DNA from: Heloderma charlesbogerti
Taxonomy: Eukaryota > Chordata > Lepidosauria > Squamata > Helodermatidae
Assembly (NCBI GenBank): GCA_026122225.1
Contig: JANEZZ010002768.1
Coordinates: 1-64,000 of the forward strand
Direction of reading: 5' to 3'
DNA: 64,000 nt
A program made the translations under genes and the position numbers. Position 1 is the first letter of the stretch, and each line of letters begins with the position of its first letter. The notes under the pieces were generated by a model that had not been told where the DNA came from, did no database searches, and saw nothing but the letters and a program-made list of their open reading frames with translations. Shown piece after piece: positions 1-14,400 of the stretch.

Positions 1-647
1 TCGGTGGTGGTCCCCTCTGCCCAATGCCTCGGCCTCGGCATGAACTCGGCAGTCAGGGTCTTGGGCAGTGGGGAGTTTGGCTGGGGGAGGCATGGCCTGT
101 GGATGCGCACCTGAGGCACAGTTACCAGATGTTTCCACCTTGGAGGCTGGTTGTCGCATGGCAGCGCTCTGACTCCTTTGAGCTGGAAGACCATTGGGGC
201 CTTGTGGGGACGCTGGACCTCGGCCGCTCGAAGCAGAGCGTGGAGCCTCCTTGCACCCACTGACTTCCACGGCCGACTTCGCCCTCCTGGCGAGCCGGGG
301 GTCTTGCAGCCTCTCCTGGACAGGCTTAGGCTGCAAAGGAAGAGGCGGCTTTTTGAGGAGGTCTCCTGAGGTCTAGGCGAAGACCGCGCCACACTGCTCC
401 CTTGGGTGGGGGCACCCGCACTGGCCGAGGGGTGCTGGGGATCTCGGGCAGAGGCTTCGTTCCGCTCAACCCTGGCTGCACCTGCATGCCCTTGTGCGGC
501 TCTCTCTGGCGCTGGAGCTCCAGGGCACTGGGACGGCCTGGGCTTCAGGATTTTAACGGCACAGTTTTCATAACTGCTGCTAGGTGTCGTGATGATGTTT
601 CCTCTTTTCTGTGCATCCTGAATCAACTCATTCCAATCTTCGTTTTC
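1..647 (-). CDS. SETX: SETX coding exon 24 (C-terminal tail, partial, apparent frame shift)
   Basis: From residue 2365 to the window edge. It starts [19 protein letters not shown] after acceptor CATAG (human [19 protein letters not shown]) and runs to [12 protein letters not shown]. The tail after this is Pro/Ala-rich and GC-rich. In the entry frame no stop appears, but homology to the human tail reappears in another frame: [16 protein letters not shown] from about position 323 down (human PVHDQLQDPRLLKRMG). A stop closes that second frame just upstream, so the switch lies between about 325 and 373; the run of five A (plus-strand T 350-354) is the likeliest place. A small extra intron ending CTTTGCAG near 325 is the alternative. 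The stop codon is outside the window. Confidence 0.88.
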
Positions 648-2530
648 CTATGAAGGACAAAAACTATTAGGACAGGAGTTACAGGTGGGGAGGGGAGGGG
701 AGGGGAGGGGGAGAGGGCACTTGATTTACAGTGCTGGTTTCCAAACCAAGTTGAATAAATTAATGAACAGTATGCTAAAATTTAATACCTCGACACACAG
801 GCTGGTGTGGCACATTCAGACTTTCTGTCAGGGGTGGGCAACCTTTTTTCTGTCGAGGACAGCTTTCCCTCAGGTGTAATCTGCTGGGAGGCTCAGTCAA
901 AAGTGGGTGGGTCACCCCTTTTCTCAATCTTCTCCCCGTTCTCCCTTGCCCTTCCCCACACAGCTGGCTGCCAGGGAGGGGACAAATCGCTCTTGCCAGA
1001 GCTCTGAACGGATTGCATGGACAGGGCTGCTGAAATTCATCCGAGGGCCACAGGTTGCCCAGCCCTGTGCTGTAAGGCCAGATCAATCAATCTAAAATAC
1101 TACCACTAATAAGGGGCACCAGACGTGCCTCACGTTACAAGGGGAACCCCCAACAGTCACTGATAAACAATGGCTCATGCATATATGACAGAGGATCTTT
1201 CAGTGTGCCCGTTTGTAGACTGTAAAGATGCTTCTTTCCTCCCTGCGGGTTTAGAACCACCAGTGAGAGGGGGAAAAGTTCTATTTAATAACAGTGTGTT
1301 AATAACGCTATCGCTGTACAGGAGAAAGCCACAATGCCCCTTACCACACGCTGCAGTTTCCAGGACAGCGGCAATCCCGCAATGACTTGTTTGGATTGGA
1401 TGCCCTCTAGCGGCGAAAGCGTTGCAATGCCTGACTGGCAGAGTGACAGCCATGCTGCAGTGGCCACCTTGGCACAGCGTGAGAAGCCAGGATCCCAGAG
1501 CATCCTGGCTTGTTGCGGACAAGCTGCATCCTAGGGCACTCAGCCCATTCACTCCCACTTCGCTCCTCCTCGCTACTACGACTGCTAAGCAAACCAGGAA
1601 GGGTTTACTGAGTGTGTTGAATCACGGGTTGTGTCCCCCATCCCCCAAGAGAGAAATTGTAAACAAAGAAGAAACTGTGGTTTGCGATTCAGCTCTGCAA
1701 GGAGACATTTGGATGACACGCCAAACAAACTCTTCCTGGTTTGTTTAGCAATTATGGTTGAAGGGAGAAACAAAGCCGGAGCAGATGGGCTGCACGCACT
1801 AGCGTGCGGCTTGCTCACAGTAAAGCAAGATACTCTGGAAGGCAGGCTTATTCTTCTGCGCAAACGACATCACTGTGTGCAATTTTATAACGTGGCAGGG
1901 TGAGAGCACTGTTCAGCACCCCGTCCCTTTCTCGGCATGAAATCCACATCACCCCTTTATACATTCTACAGTATGCCTTCCAACACACAGGTCTGCAAAC
2001 CCTCCCCCAAATGTACTGGTCCTAGAAAATGCCCAGCAGGTGGGGGTTTGCTCATCTTCATACCCGAGGCCCGGAAACTGGCTACTGAGTGGGGTGGGTG
2101 GGGTTGGTGCCTTCCCCAAATGCCTTAAATGTTTTACCTAAAACTTTTGTTTTTAAAAATTGGGGGACTGCGGCCCACAAGCATGAAAATGGCCCCCAGA
2201 ACTCCAGAAGTTGCCCACCCCAGGCTTATGGCCCCCTACAAACGACCTTGCCAGATCAGAGCATGCTAGTCCAGAACTTCTGGGTCAAAGCGTGGCCAGG
2301 CAGATCCCTCTGGGCACTCGCAAGCAGGGCATTACTGAGATGGCGGCCCTACATTTCTCCCAGCCCCTCCTGCTCAAAAGATAAGACTTCCTCTGAAATG
2401 CAGCCATGTGTTTATCACGTTGCTTCAAGGATTATGCCTTTCCAGCCTCCTAACAACCCCAGAAGAAAGGCTTGATTGGCTAAAAGACAGGGATTTGCAC
2501 AAGGCAAGCCCACAAGCTTCATGCAGGGTG

Positions 2531-2568
<38 letters not shown>

Positions 2569-5371
2569 TGACGTGTCTTTACGGGAAGCTTGACCCACTG
2601 CCCGGGACACCTACACTGGCTCTCCCAAGTTCCATTTTTCGCCGGAAAGGCTAACAGAGACAGACCTCACACCTCCACCAGCGCGTCTATTCCCCTTCCA
2701 CATACCATCAGAGTTTTCAGCTTTCCGAGGATGAACAGGCTGTATCTGGCTCGTGTAATTGTGACATTCAGACGTTGGAGACTTCTCAGAAACCTGGAAG
2801 AGAAAAAAAAAATCACTAACCAGGGTTGCCTCAGGGTGGATGGGGGTAGATGAACCCACCCCCCTGTATGTTGCATACAGACTGCAACGTTTATCTAAAT
2901 CCCGGACACAACTTTATTTATTCACCCCAGTTTTGCAGGAATTAGAGATGCAATTATAATTATACAAGTTTTAAAAGCTGCAGGCATCCCATACAGGTTT
3001 TCAGGAGCAAGGGAATTTTGTCCCATGCAAGTTTACAAATCTTGGACAGATCCTCCGCCCAGGAGGAAGCAAGCTCTTTTTCAGCATTCCTTTGCAAACC
3101 ACCCGCATTGCTTGTCATGCCCAACGTACACTGTTACATCATGGGATAAACCAGCATCGTAGGGAGGGGATGCAGAAGAAGATTGGAGGAATCAGAGAAA
3201 AAACTATCCCATTTATTAATGGCAAACTCATTTTCCAAGCGCCAGTCCTTACATACCCCAAAGAGCAAGTTTAAACTACGTTGCTTTAGGGTGCAATCCT
3301 ATGCATGTTTTAGACAGAATAAAGTACTACAACTCCCAGCATTCCCCAGCCAGCCAGGCTGTAGGACCTTTTTCTGTCTAAAACACACATAGGATTGTGC
3401 CCTTAATGTTTTAGCTCTGTATTTTTAACATGGGTTGAAATGCCTCGTTATTGAGGATTTTAATGATGATTGCACTCAATTAGTTTCTTTTCCGTACATG
3501 TACATTGCTTGGAGCAAAGCACAAGTCGGGGATACATCTTCTAAGCCAGTCTGCATTCCAGTGTTGCAATGGCCTTTCGGCTGCTTCCTGCTCTCTCCTT
3601 TACTTGGCTTCCAATGCAGCCCCACAAGTGGGCAGGGGGGCAGGGGAGGGAGAGGGAAAAATCAGTTTCATTTCACGTGTCAAGACCTTGAGCCGTATCC
3701 CTGGCACGACCAGTTAGCAGATTAATACTATTTGTTGTGATTCATGTGAAAACGCTCTTTAATATTTCAAAACGCTGCCTGAATATTTTATTCATTTCAA
3801 AGGTGACTTGCAAAACAGAAATGCCCCGTTAGCGCAACTGTGACCTTTTTTCTCCTTCTCAAAGAAACAAACATGCACAAAAACTTCTGCAGCAAGGAAC
3901 ACATTAGGCTACAGCTGTCTGGAGCAGCCAGGACCTGAACCCCTCACGCATGCCTCTCTGTAGGAACCATTTGTGGCTCCAAGAATGGAAAGAGAGGCAG
4001 AACTGGGGAGGGGCTGTAGCTCAGTGTAGCTCAAAGAGCCCCTGCTTCGCATTCAGATGCTCCCAGGTCTGATCATCAGCATCGCCAAGCAGGGCTGGAA
4101 AAATTCCTGCCTGGAACCCTGGAGAGCCGCTGCTGCCAGTCAGTGTCAACAGCACTGGGCTAGATGGACCCAGGGTCTGACTCGGTATAAGGCAGCTTCC
4201 TCTGTCCTCCCAGGGCTGGTTCCACCACTCCAAAGAGCCCGTTAGCTCCTTCTGCTGCGGTCTAATCATCCATGCTTTCAGGTCAAGCCCAGGTCTTCGC
4301 GGCTGCCTTTGTCAGCCGCTGCTGCTTCCATGCATCCTCGTTCCACCACCACGAAGATTTTTAGTTCAGTTGTGAGCTGACACCGCCATCACCCTGCCTC
4401 CAAAAGAGGTGCTACACACACACACACACACACACAGAGCGCACCTCTACTTGCCATGGGAGTGGCCACTGCAGTTCCTTGTGACAACGCACGCATGCTC
4501 TGCCACAGAGAACCTTTCCTCTGGAACCACTGGTGCTGCACACGCAAGTGCTGCATGAAGGCCAAAGGCGATGGGGGAAGGGGTTGTGCAATTGCCTGGC
4601 CTTGTTCACAGAATTTTACCGGGGGGGGGGGGGTCCCTCTGCTTCTTTCATTTTTTTTTCACATCACAAAAAAATCTGTCAAGGAGGGAAAGTCGGAATA
4701 GCTGCACAATGCCTTTGATTGGTAGCGCTAGGAGCCCTCTGTCTGGAAGCACCCAAAGACATAATACAGCAAGTAAGGTTTATGAAGAGCTAAACTGAAA
4801 TCAAGCAAATGAAGTCAAGACCAACTTCATAAAATGTTGCTGCATCTTCTGAAGCTCCCTCCAGCACACCTCCTTTCCAGCTCAGTCAACCTAACCCATT
4901 CTAAGTTACACAGCATTCTAAGCAGTCCACAGCTTCCACAGAAGTTGGGAAGGAAGGAAAAGAGCAGAGAGAGAGAGAGAGAGAGAGAGATGAGTGACTG
5001 GAAGTAAAAAGAAGAAGTGGCCCACGCTCTCTCATCTGAGGTTTTCTATGTTGATCAGAGCTGGGGCCAGACCTTCCTACATTACTTGGAGCATTGAACT
5101 TCTTCCCACCCTCCCAGCTTATTCAGATTTCATCAGGGGAAGCCGACACCCACGTCCTTGTATGTTTCCCACTGTTTTCCAGTCGTCTTGGAAACACATT
5201 CTATCTCAGCATCTTCTCAAAACAAAGACTCTCACTACCAAGTTTGTTGTGGCTTCGCCGTCCGCCGCATCGCCTGAGGATGTCCTTAGCCTGTTATCAA
5301 ACAGTGCCTTTCCCATCCTTGTTATCAACTCAGGTGACAAGAGTGTTCGTTCTCCCTCTCTCTCTCTCTCC

Positions 5372-5402
<31 letters not shown>

Positions 5403-8400
5403 CACACACACACCCCGCTTTTGGTTCTCCACAAGGGACACCATGGTCCACGGCCAACATCTCTGCAGACAAAGGAACACAGAGCCAAACCTTCCAAGCT
5501 GTCATCCATTTTGGTTCATCGGGGCTACTCTGGCGTTTGCGGAATCCTTTGGGCCCAGCCGTGTCCGGCTGATGGGGAGGAGTGGTGGTGGTGGAAGTTG
5601 GGGGAAGCGATTTCTTTCCCACTAGCTTCCTTCCCCTATCCCAAAACTGATCACTGAGGGAGGGAAGGGGAGCGGGCTCAGAGACAACGTGCTCTTTGGC
5701 ACAATCCCTCTGGGCCCAGTTCTCCCACTGCAAATTATTTCCCAGGCAAAGGAAGGCCTCTCTGTCCCCTCCAGTTGCTTCCCTGCCTGACCGGGTGAGG
5801 CCCAGCGCCTGCCCCATGCTGCCAAGGATTCCAGGCAGCTCGACGGAAGGGCTCGTGCACAGCCCTTGCCCACAGCATTCTGGAGTGTAGCTGCTTTAGC
5901 TCCCTGCTAATTTTCTGGAAGGGTAGAGGGTTGCTGGAATTAGGCCTTCTACTGCCTCTCCCAAGCAAGGCCCAATGGATGTATGCACACCACTTTGCCA
6001 ATATAGGGGATAAGGACAGCAGCCTAAGGGAGGCGCAGGGAGGAAGCTCACACAGGCTTTGCCTGCCCTAGGAACGGAGGAAGCAGTCTTATACAGAGAG
6101 CCCCCACTGGCCTTATACAGAGAGAGCACTCTGGTCTTCCACCCAGCCTAGTACTGTTGACACTGGCTCCCCGGGGTTTCAGGCAGGAGTTTTTGCAGCC
6201 CCACCTGGAGATGCCCAGGACTGAATCTGGGACTTCCTCTGTGTAAAGCAGGTGCTCTACCACGCCCCTCTCCCATCAGGAGACCAAAGGATGCCCTGCT
6301 CCGCCAGCCATATAGACCTTGGGGTTCTTCCACCTGCGATGTCCAGGGGCAACCCGGAAGGGGAGAGATGGTGGCTGAAGGAAAACGACTGGTGGGTGGG
6401 TCTAACTTGCTTCACCCCACCCTCGAAGTTTGGCAGGTGACCCACAAGCTTGGTCGTCCCCAGGACCAGAGCCAAGCATAGCGATGTCATGTCAAGGCCC
6501 CCTGTGGTCCTCTTGCAGAGCCTTACCCAATGGACCCTTGCGTGCTGTTTGCTCGGACGCAGGTCACAATGATGCAGTCCTTCTCCCGGCCCTGGAACCC
6601 ATCCACTGTGTCAACTTCCCCAGCGCTGGAAAGGAAGAAGAGAAATGCATGGGGGCATTTTCAATCCATTCTTTTTTTTTTTTGGCCATGCCACCTCAAA
6701 AAGAAAAACGCCCCTAAGGAGCGAGGGAACGGACTGAGAAGTAAACCTGTTGTGCTCTTCTGTTAAAAACAAAACTACCCTGCACTTCTCTTGGTCTGGA
6801 ACAGAGGATCGTATAAAACACAGAAACACACACAGAGAAAAGGTTAATTGGCGAGATTACTAGAGTTTACCTCCTGTCTCCTCTGGGGAATATGCTGTTC
6901 GCACAACACGCTAACCCACACTCAATGGTTGAGTGTGGGCTGTTGTTGAACCATGGGTTATTTGCTGAATTGTGGGTTAGCGTTTTGTCTGAACCCAGGA
7001 CATTTTCCGCAGGTCGGCTTGTTAACCATGCAATACGGCTTGTTCACCACCCCGAATAACCCAACATAGGTGGCTTGAGAAAAATAAGCCACGCCGCATG
7101 GTTAACAAGCCACCCTGCAGAAAATGTCCTGGGTTTGGACAACATGCGAATCCACGATTCAACAGACAACCCACAGTTCAACAACAACCCACACTCAACC
7201 ACTAAGTGTGGGTTAGCGTGTTGTGTGAACTCAGACACTGAGTTGGCTTCTACGTCCCCACCTCAGCTGATGTGGTCTGAAATGGGAATAATATAAACAG
7301 GGTTGGATCCAGAGTTAGTCATGTAGATGCGATGAAATCAATGGGACTTAGTCACAATTAACTTGTCCTGGTGATGGGTCTACTCTGAGCATAACTAAGT
7401 CTGAATTCAACCCAATGTATTTCACACTGTTGTGAAAACAAAGGATTTTAAACATGTTCTCATTATATTGAGCAGGGGTGGGCAACTTCCGAGGGTCTGG
7501 GGACCTGTTTCGGACCCACACCAGGGGAAGAGGATCCAGGCCTTAAAGCCAGGTCAGGACATGCAAAATGTTTTGTATACTAAGCACAATATCACAACCC
7601 TTTATCCTGATTAAGTCACCTCCTTCTGTCCTCATCGTCTCCTAATGTCAATGCTAATCTTTGATAGGGTGAGAAGAAGAAAAAATCTACGTAATACCAC
7701 CTTGACGAAAAGTACAAAAAGGTGGCTAATGGGCAACAAATCTGGGTTATGTTTGCAACCACTAATTCGATCTGACGCCCTGCTGAGGTGAATGCAAGGG
7801 ACCCAATTAAAGGGATTTTATCCCATTCAAGACACATGATTTTTTTTTTTACCTATTTTCTCCGAACTCTATATCTAGCTGCTTCTGGATCCTCCTTTTC
7901 TGTGCGCTGTACGGGGTGATGATTCCGATCTGCCGACTACCAATCTCACTCTTCGTTTCCTTAATTAACTTCATTAATTCTATCACCAGCTTCACTTCCT
8001 GGGGATTCGCGTAGGAACTGAACAAAAGAGAGGAGGAGGAAGATGGAGGGGGGGGGAGAAAAGGATAAGTGGAAGCCCTGCATCTGATCTGCGCTTCAAA
8101 ATTATCACAAACGATTCTCTTTGAGTTGCTTTGGGGGTGGGGGAGGAAGGGAACTCTCAAAACCCTAAATGGATCCACTCACGCCAAGGAGAAGCTGGCC
8201 ATGAACGTTTCCACTGGCTCTTGCTGTGCTGGAAAGTGAGGAAGCCAAGGTGCTTTCCAGACCAGAGGGCATCATAGAATCATATAGTAGGGTTTGAAGG
8301 GGCCATCGAGTCCAACCCCATGCTCAGTCAGTCTGGGGGTGCATGGCCTGAACTGTCTAGCAGGAGCACAAGGCACAACCACCACTTTCACCGCATTGTG

Positions 8401-11400
8401 GACCTCTCCAACAGACACAGGATGACGATGTGCAAAGGAGACTTGTGTGGGTGGCCAACTGTTTGTGTGGCCAGCTCCCTGCAACCATGGGCCCAGGCAA
8501 GCAGCTAAGAAAGCATGCTAGCTGGCCCGAAGACTCTTCATGCATACAACACAATGTGTGTAATGCCCTGCTTTTCTACCGAATGGCATTCGAAGCGCCT
8601 TACAACAACACAAGGGGAAAAAAAACAGGGAGCAAAACCAAGCGTCCAGCCTCACTTAACTAGTTCCTAACCTAAGAAGCTGCCCTGGATCGAGTCAGGC
8701 CATCTAAACCAGGACTGCCCACCACTGCCAATCCAACGCCCCTGGGAAGCTCACAAGCTGTTGCCCCCCCGAAACTGAGAAGAGCTGAGGCAGCTTCCTA
8801 GAGGAAGTAAAAGACAGCCCACCGGTCAGTTGAGCTCAGTGCTGCCTACGCCAGGCATGGGGAACTGCCAACCTGCAAGCCGCATATGCCTGGTGCGTGT
8901 GGGTGTTCCCCCTCTGGCCTGCCATGAGTCTTCCCCAGACTCTGCCCACTCCCCGCTGCTCCATTGCTGAGAGAGGAGAAAGCGCTCCGCTTCAGTCTGC
9001 TGCAGAACGGAGCTCTGCCCTTTCCCTGCTCGCTGCTGGAGCCGCTCTCAGCACTGGGCAGGGAATATCCCCCCACCTCAGCTGATATGCATGAAGCAGT
9101 GGAGGAGGGGTCTGGGAAGGCTGTGCCAAGAGTGAGAGTGTGAAGGGGGGGCACACCAGCAGTGGCTCTGCCCAGACTGGGCACTGGCCCCACCCACTAC
9201 CTGCAACTCCGATGTCCCGGCCTGGAGCCAGTTTGGTCCTCATGTCAAAAAGGGTTCTCCACCCTTGGTCTACGCCGAGTGGCAGGGACTCTCCAGAGCT
9301 TCAGGCAGGAGCCTTTCCTGGCTCTACCTGGAAATGCTGAGGGCTGAACTAGGGACCTACTGCACGCAAAGCAGGGGCTTCACCGTGGAGCTGGAGCTAT
9401 GGCTCTTCCTTGAAGGGCTCCCATTGGAGAAGGCAGCGCTGCCTTTGCTAACAAACGGCGCCGCAGTGACATCTCAGAAGGGAAGCTGCCACCTACACAG
9501 CGGCATCCTTGGCTGCATGACATAGTTGCCCAGTTGCCCTAATCCATGAGCCATGAGGGCAAAATGGAGCCTCTGTGTTCAGGGGCACTATACGTGTCAG
9601 TATCACTTGCTGGGGAGAGGAGACTGGGGCTGGCTATCACCTTCAAGCCATAAGAACATCAGAAGAGCCCTGCTGGATCAGACCAAGGGTCGATCTATTC
9701 TGGCATTCTGTTCACACGGTGGCCGACCGGATGCCCATGGAAAACCCTCAAGCAGGACAGGAATGCAACAGCACCCTCCCACCCATGTTCCCCAGCAACT
9801 GGTGCACACAGGCATACTGCCTCTAATCCACTGATGAACCCCCTTGCCCCTGATGAACCCCCTTGGTGTGGTTCAGCAAGACGTTGAACCCTCTCGGTAT
9901 GGTTCAGCAGAGCCCTTTGGCTTTTTCCTTGGGTTGGATTCAATGCCCGCAAGATCACTACAACATTACAGCAAACACTTAACGTGCACAGAGACTGTGG
10001 AGCAGGGGTGCAGACCTTCAGGCCCACGGGCCACATCCAGCCCTCAGGTTCCCCAGATGGCTATGCCCCTTCCCCTGGCCCCACCCCCTTTCCCCATGCC
10101 ACCAATTGTTTGGTGGTTTCCCAGCTTTTGCACAGGTTTTTCCCCATTCTAAAACATTGAACTACTTCTCCCAAGGCTTTGTCCCTGGTAAGGGCTTTAA
10201 GTTAAAGTATGTCGGTGTTTTGCCCCCACCATGTTTTACCTTTGGCTCCAGTCAGTACTGGAATCCACGCCCCCCCACCCCCCCAGGAACATCTCCAAAA
10301 TTGAATTTGCCCCCTCACAGTGAAAGAGATTCAACAGCTGTGTTGTGGAGAGACAGACAACTCATTCTCCCATATGAACTTGGAAGGGTTTAAGGTGTTC
10401 GGGAGAGGCCGTTCATTCTATCCCACCACTATCTGAAGCATGTTTGATGGGAATGTGAGAGAAGGTTATTTTGTATCTTGGCACCATTACGTTGTAAAAT
10501 TTACAAAGGTAGGTTGTAAATTTAACAAACAGAAACAAACAGACTTACTCGCTCTCCCGTTCTTCCCTGCCGTCCAACACATCGAAGAGCAAGTATGCTT
10601 GGAAGGGCCAATCCATACGGAACCGGTTCTTTTCTGTTTGCCTAGGACATCATGAGAATTGTCACCACAGGGAAAGCCATACACAAAAGCACTGCACTGA
10701 GAGCTGTTTTCTAAGTTCTTCATTGCAAGAGGAAACGCTATTGTCTAATGCCCATCAGGATGGTTGTATCCTTCCAACTATAAAGAGGAGGGGCAAATCT
10801 TCCTTTAAAAAAAAGAAGTTCCCAGCATTTTTAAAAAGCCCACAACTCCTCCCGGAAGCACGTTTCTGCTTTCAATGTTCCTGCATGCCTAGTTTCCTTG
10901 CAAAATCGTCACATGCTTGGCATCTGTGAGAGTAGGGCGTGGGTTCTGGGAGAGGGGGAGAATGCAGCCTCTGACCCCCGGATGTTGGCCACCCAACCCT
11001 GCTATGATGCCTGGGCCTATATTCTCTTTTCTCCTTTGAGACAGCCATCTCTTAGCTTATGGACTGCCTGAAAACAAAAAGTTGCAAGACAATTTAAGCA
11101 TGTAATTCTGAGCATATGGGGGGGAGGGGGTCCTTGACCCCAAAACCAATTTTACAGGTGCTTGGATATTACCCAACCCTGTACAGAAAACATTACAGTA
11201 AAGACGTCCTATGCTGCGATTCTACAGCAGGGCTGGACAGAAAGAAGATCTCCAGATATTTTGGACTTCAACTCCCAGCACTCCTGACTATTGGCCACGC
11301 TGGCAGAGGTTTCTGGGAGTTGAAGTCCAAAACATCTGGAGATCTGCCTTCTGCCCAGCCCTGTTCTACAGGACTACAGAGTGTGATGATGGTTGGTGCA

Positions 11401-14400
11401 GAATCCAGCTTCCTGGGAATCTCAGCTTTCATTTAAAAACAAAGTCTCTAGTCCTTAAAACTGGAAAGATATGCTTATAAGCAGGTAAGCAATGCCTCCT
11501 GCAGGAGCCAGAGGGGGTCAGAATAAGATTTCCAGAAGTTGAGTGACTTGGGGTACAACTTCTGGGTCCTTGTCCCTGTCATGACTGGATAAAAAAATGC
11601 AATATAAATTAGTCAGAATGCAAATAATTCATGATCCATATGCATAATGGATACATATCATGGAAACCAGCTTTTTTGGTACAGAATTTTGAGTACTTGA
11701 GCACAGAATTCTTTTAAAGCTCCAGAGTGCACATGCACACACCTGTTATGATGAACTAAAGGACTGTGGAAATCTAGAAATGGGCAAACATGGAAAGGAG
11801 TAAAAAAATAAATCCCAGGATAATATGGAACCGATGCACCACTTGCCAACTTTTCCTGAAACATTTGTTTGGCTTGGGACGAAAAGATGGCTACTCACCT
11901 GTCAGTTGTCAGGGCACTCTCGTAGATGTACTTGGAAGGGAAGAAGCAGATATCGGGATGCATCCTGTACTGAACTGTCAACTGCAGGACTGGGAGTCTT
12001 CCTATGAGGTTCTCTTGTACCTGCTCTTTCAGGTGTCTACATAACCGGCCCATCAGAGACTGATCATAGCAATAATCCTGAGCTTTCTGCCAATGGAGGA
12101 AACAAAGTGGGTGAATGAGACTTTCAGGAGGTGGGGCAAGGGCAGGCAGCAACAATTAAACAACAATTAGAATGTACACAGTGCAGTGTTCAAAGGGTCC
12201 CACATGGCAATCCTCACAGCTGCCTGGCAAGGTAAATCACTTTTACTATGCCCATTTTACAGACTGGGAAGGGGGATGAGGCCCTGAGTGACTTGGTTAA
12301 GGGCCACATAGTGAGTTCATGGCAAAGAAGAGGTTCAGAATGGAGACCAGGACTGAGAAAACGACCTTGGGGTCTCTTTGGAGTGACCCAAGAATGAGCC
12401 TATTTGTGTGTCCGCCCCCCACCCCAACACAAAAGGGGGAACAAAATAGATTCATTTCTTGAGCCAATCCAAGAGGCTCAGGAAATTAACACACATACCC
12501 CAGCACACCTCCCTTTTGTTTTTCCCCACCAGTGTGGAAGGCAGCAGTAGATGCATTCGTGGAGAAAAGCACTATTTTAAAAGGGGATCACACTAGTCAG
12601 GGTAGCTATATGCCCCCTGCAGGATTAGAAGCTGCAGCCTTCTGAATACCAGTCACTGGGGACAACAGGAGGAGGGTGCTATTGCTCATGTCCTGCTTGT
12701 GGACTTCCCAGAGGCATCTGGTTGGCCACCTTGGGAAATGGGAAGCTAGACTAAAGAGGCCTTTGGTCTCACCAGCAAGGCTCCCTTTATGTACTTAGGT
12801 CACTTCCCTTGTAACTGATGCTCTTCGAGTGGTCATCTGTGAAGTCCCACACAGGGAATCTGAGCCTGCCAAGCACTTCGGAAGCTTCTAGAACTTAGTA
12901 GAGCCTCTTGCCCTTGAGCAGAGAAACCCTGTTGGCGCCGCATGCCCGAGGGCGGGAGCCAAGACTACCCCCTCGCTTCCTTTTTGAGCACCACTCAAAT
13001 AGCACAATAGGAAACTCTTGCTAGGAAGTCTTCTCCACATAACGAGTTCTCCAAAGATATAGTTTACGTCAGTTACCATCTCCTCTGATTATAAAAAAGA
13101 AGCAAGAAAAAGAGGAAGATTGGGTTCAGAACATTTCCAAAATACTGTTCCGTGCAGGCACAGTTCCCATGTGTGTGACTACATGGAGACCATGAAAAAG
13201 GTTCAGTTTACAAGAGTAGGACCAGTTTTGCCACTGTGTTCATTACACCTGGAGAATGGCTGGGGTGGATTGTGGAATTTACGCCCAGATTGTGGAAAGG
13301 GATTCCTGTCATTATTCCATAACTGGGGTGTCCATGAATTCCTCCCCACCACCCCACCCCCTGCCTCTGGAGTCTCCCCACGTACGTGTTATACAATTTC
13401 TTTGGCTATAAGGACTGTAGTTTACTGGTACACTGATAAGGTGGGGTAGTTTTACACAAATGCACAGAATTGTGTGATTAACCTGATCAGATGAGGAATC
13501 CAATTTTAGTCAAGAAGGTAGCTGATACACTGTCAGGACCTGATTAAAAAACATTCCACTTTACTACACTGAAGCAGAGCTATTCAGAGCCTATAAAACA
13601 GCCCACCAGCTCTCTCTGCTATATGACTTCATATCTCCCCGACAACCAAAAATATCCGTTATTGAAGTACCTACCATGGATTTTACAGTGGGAGGAAGCT
13701 GCTTGGGGTCTCCAACCAGGACAAGCTTTTTGCAGCCGTGAATTAGTGGAATGAGAGTTTCAACCTCACAAGTCTGCCCTGCCTGTTGACAAGAAAGCAG
13801 CAGCGTGAGCAAAAGAAAGAAGAAGATGGCGGTACAGCCAAGGCTGTCCATATTCCATGCAAGGGCAGGAAAGCCACAGGCTTGGATCAAAAGATCTTGC
13901 TGCATGAGTAAAAGGCAATTCTGCCTGCGCCAGGGGAGGGGGGGCTTGCTGATACACCCCCCCCATCTGCAGCTCACACCTACCCGCTGAACAGCCTTTC
14001 TAGAGTTCCCCTGACCCCCTGGAACCAGTTTTCAGAAGGGGGGATTGTAGATAAGATCATGGGGGCCCAGGTTTATTTTTATTTTATTTTTTTAAGGAAT
14101 GTCTAGCTCTCTAATATTAATTTGGCTACTTCTCTGTCTCCCACCCTCCCCCGCTTTTCCAGTATGATCCGTGTTGTACAGTTCCTTAAATTAAAAATGG
14201 AAGTTGTTCTTCTTCACTAATACAGCCTCTTCATACTCCTTCCCTTTCCTGTTTTCTTTCTTTCCTCTTCCTCAGATTGCATGCCCGGAGGAAGGGGCTA
14301 TTGCCTTTCCATCACAATGTCAAGCTTGGTACACATTAAGTGCTATGGAAATAAGAAATGACCATTATATAAAAAGGAAGAAAGACCATGCATGAACGAA

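Noticed and set aside
5094..5817. Frames of 187-203 codons on both strands
   Set aside because: They cross a TC/AC microsatellite and overlap each other; no recognisable domain, and they lie inside a SETX intron.
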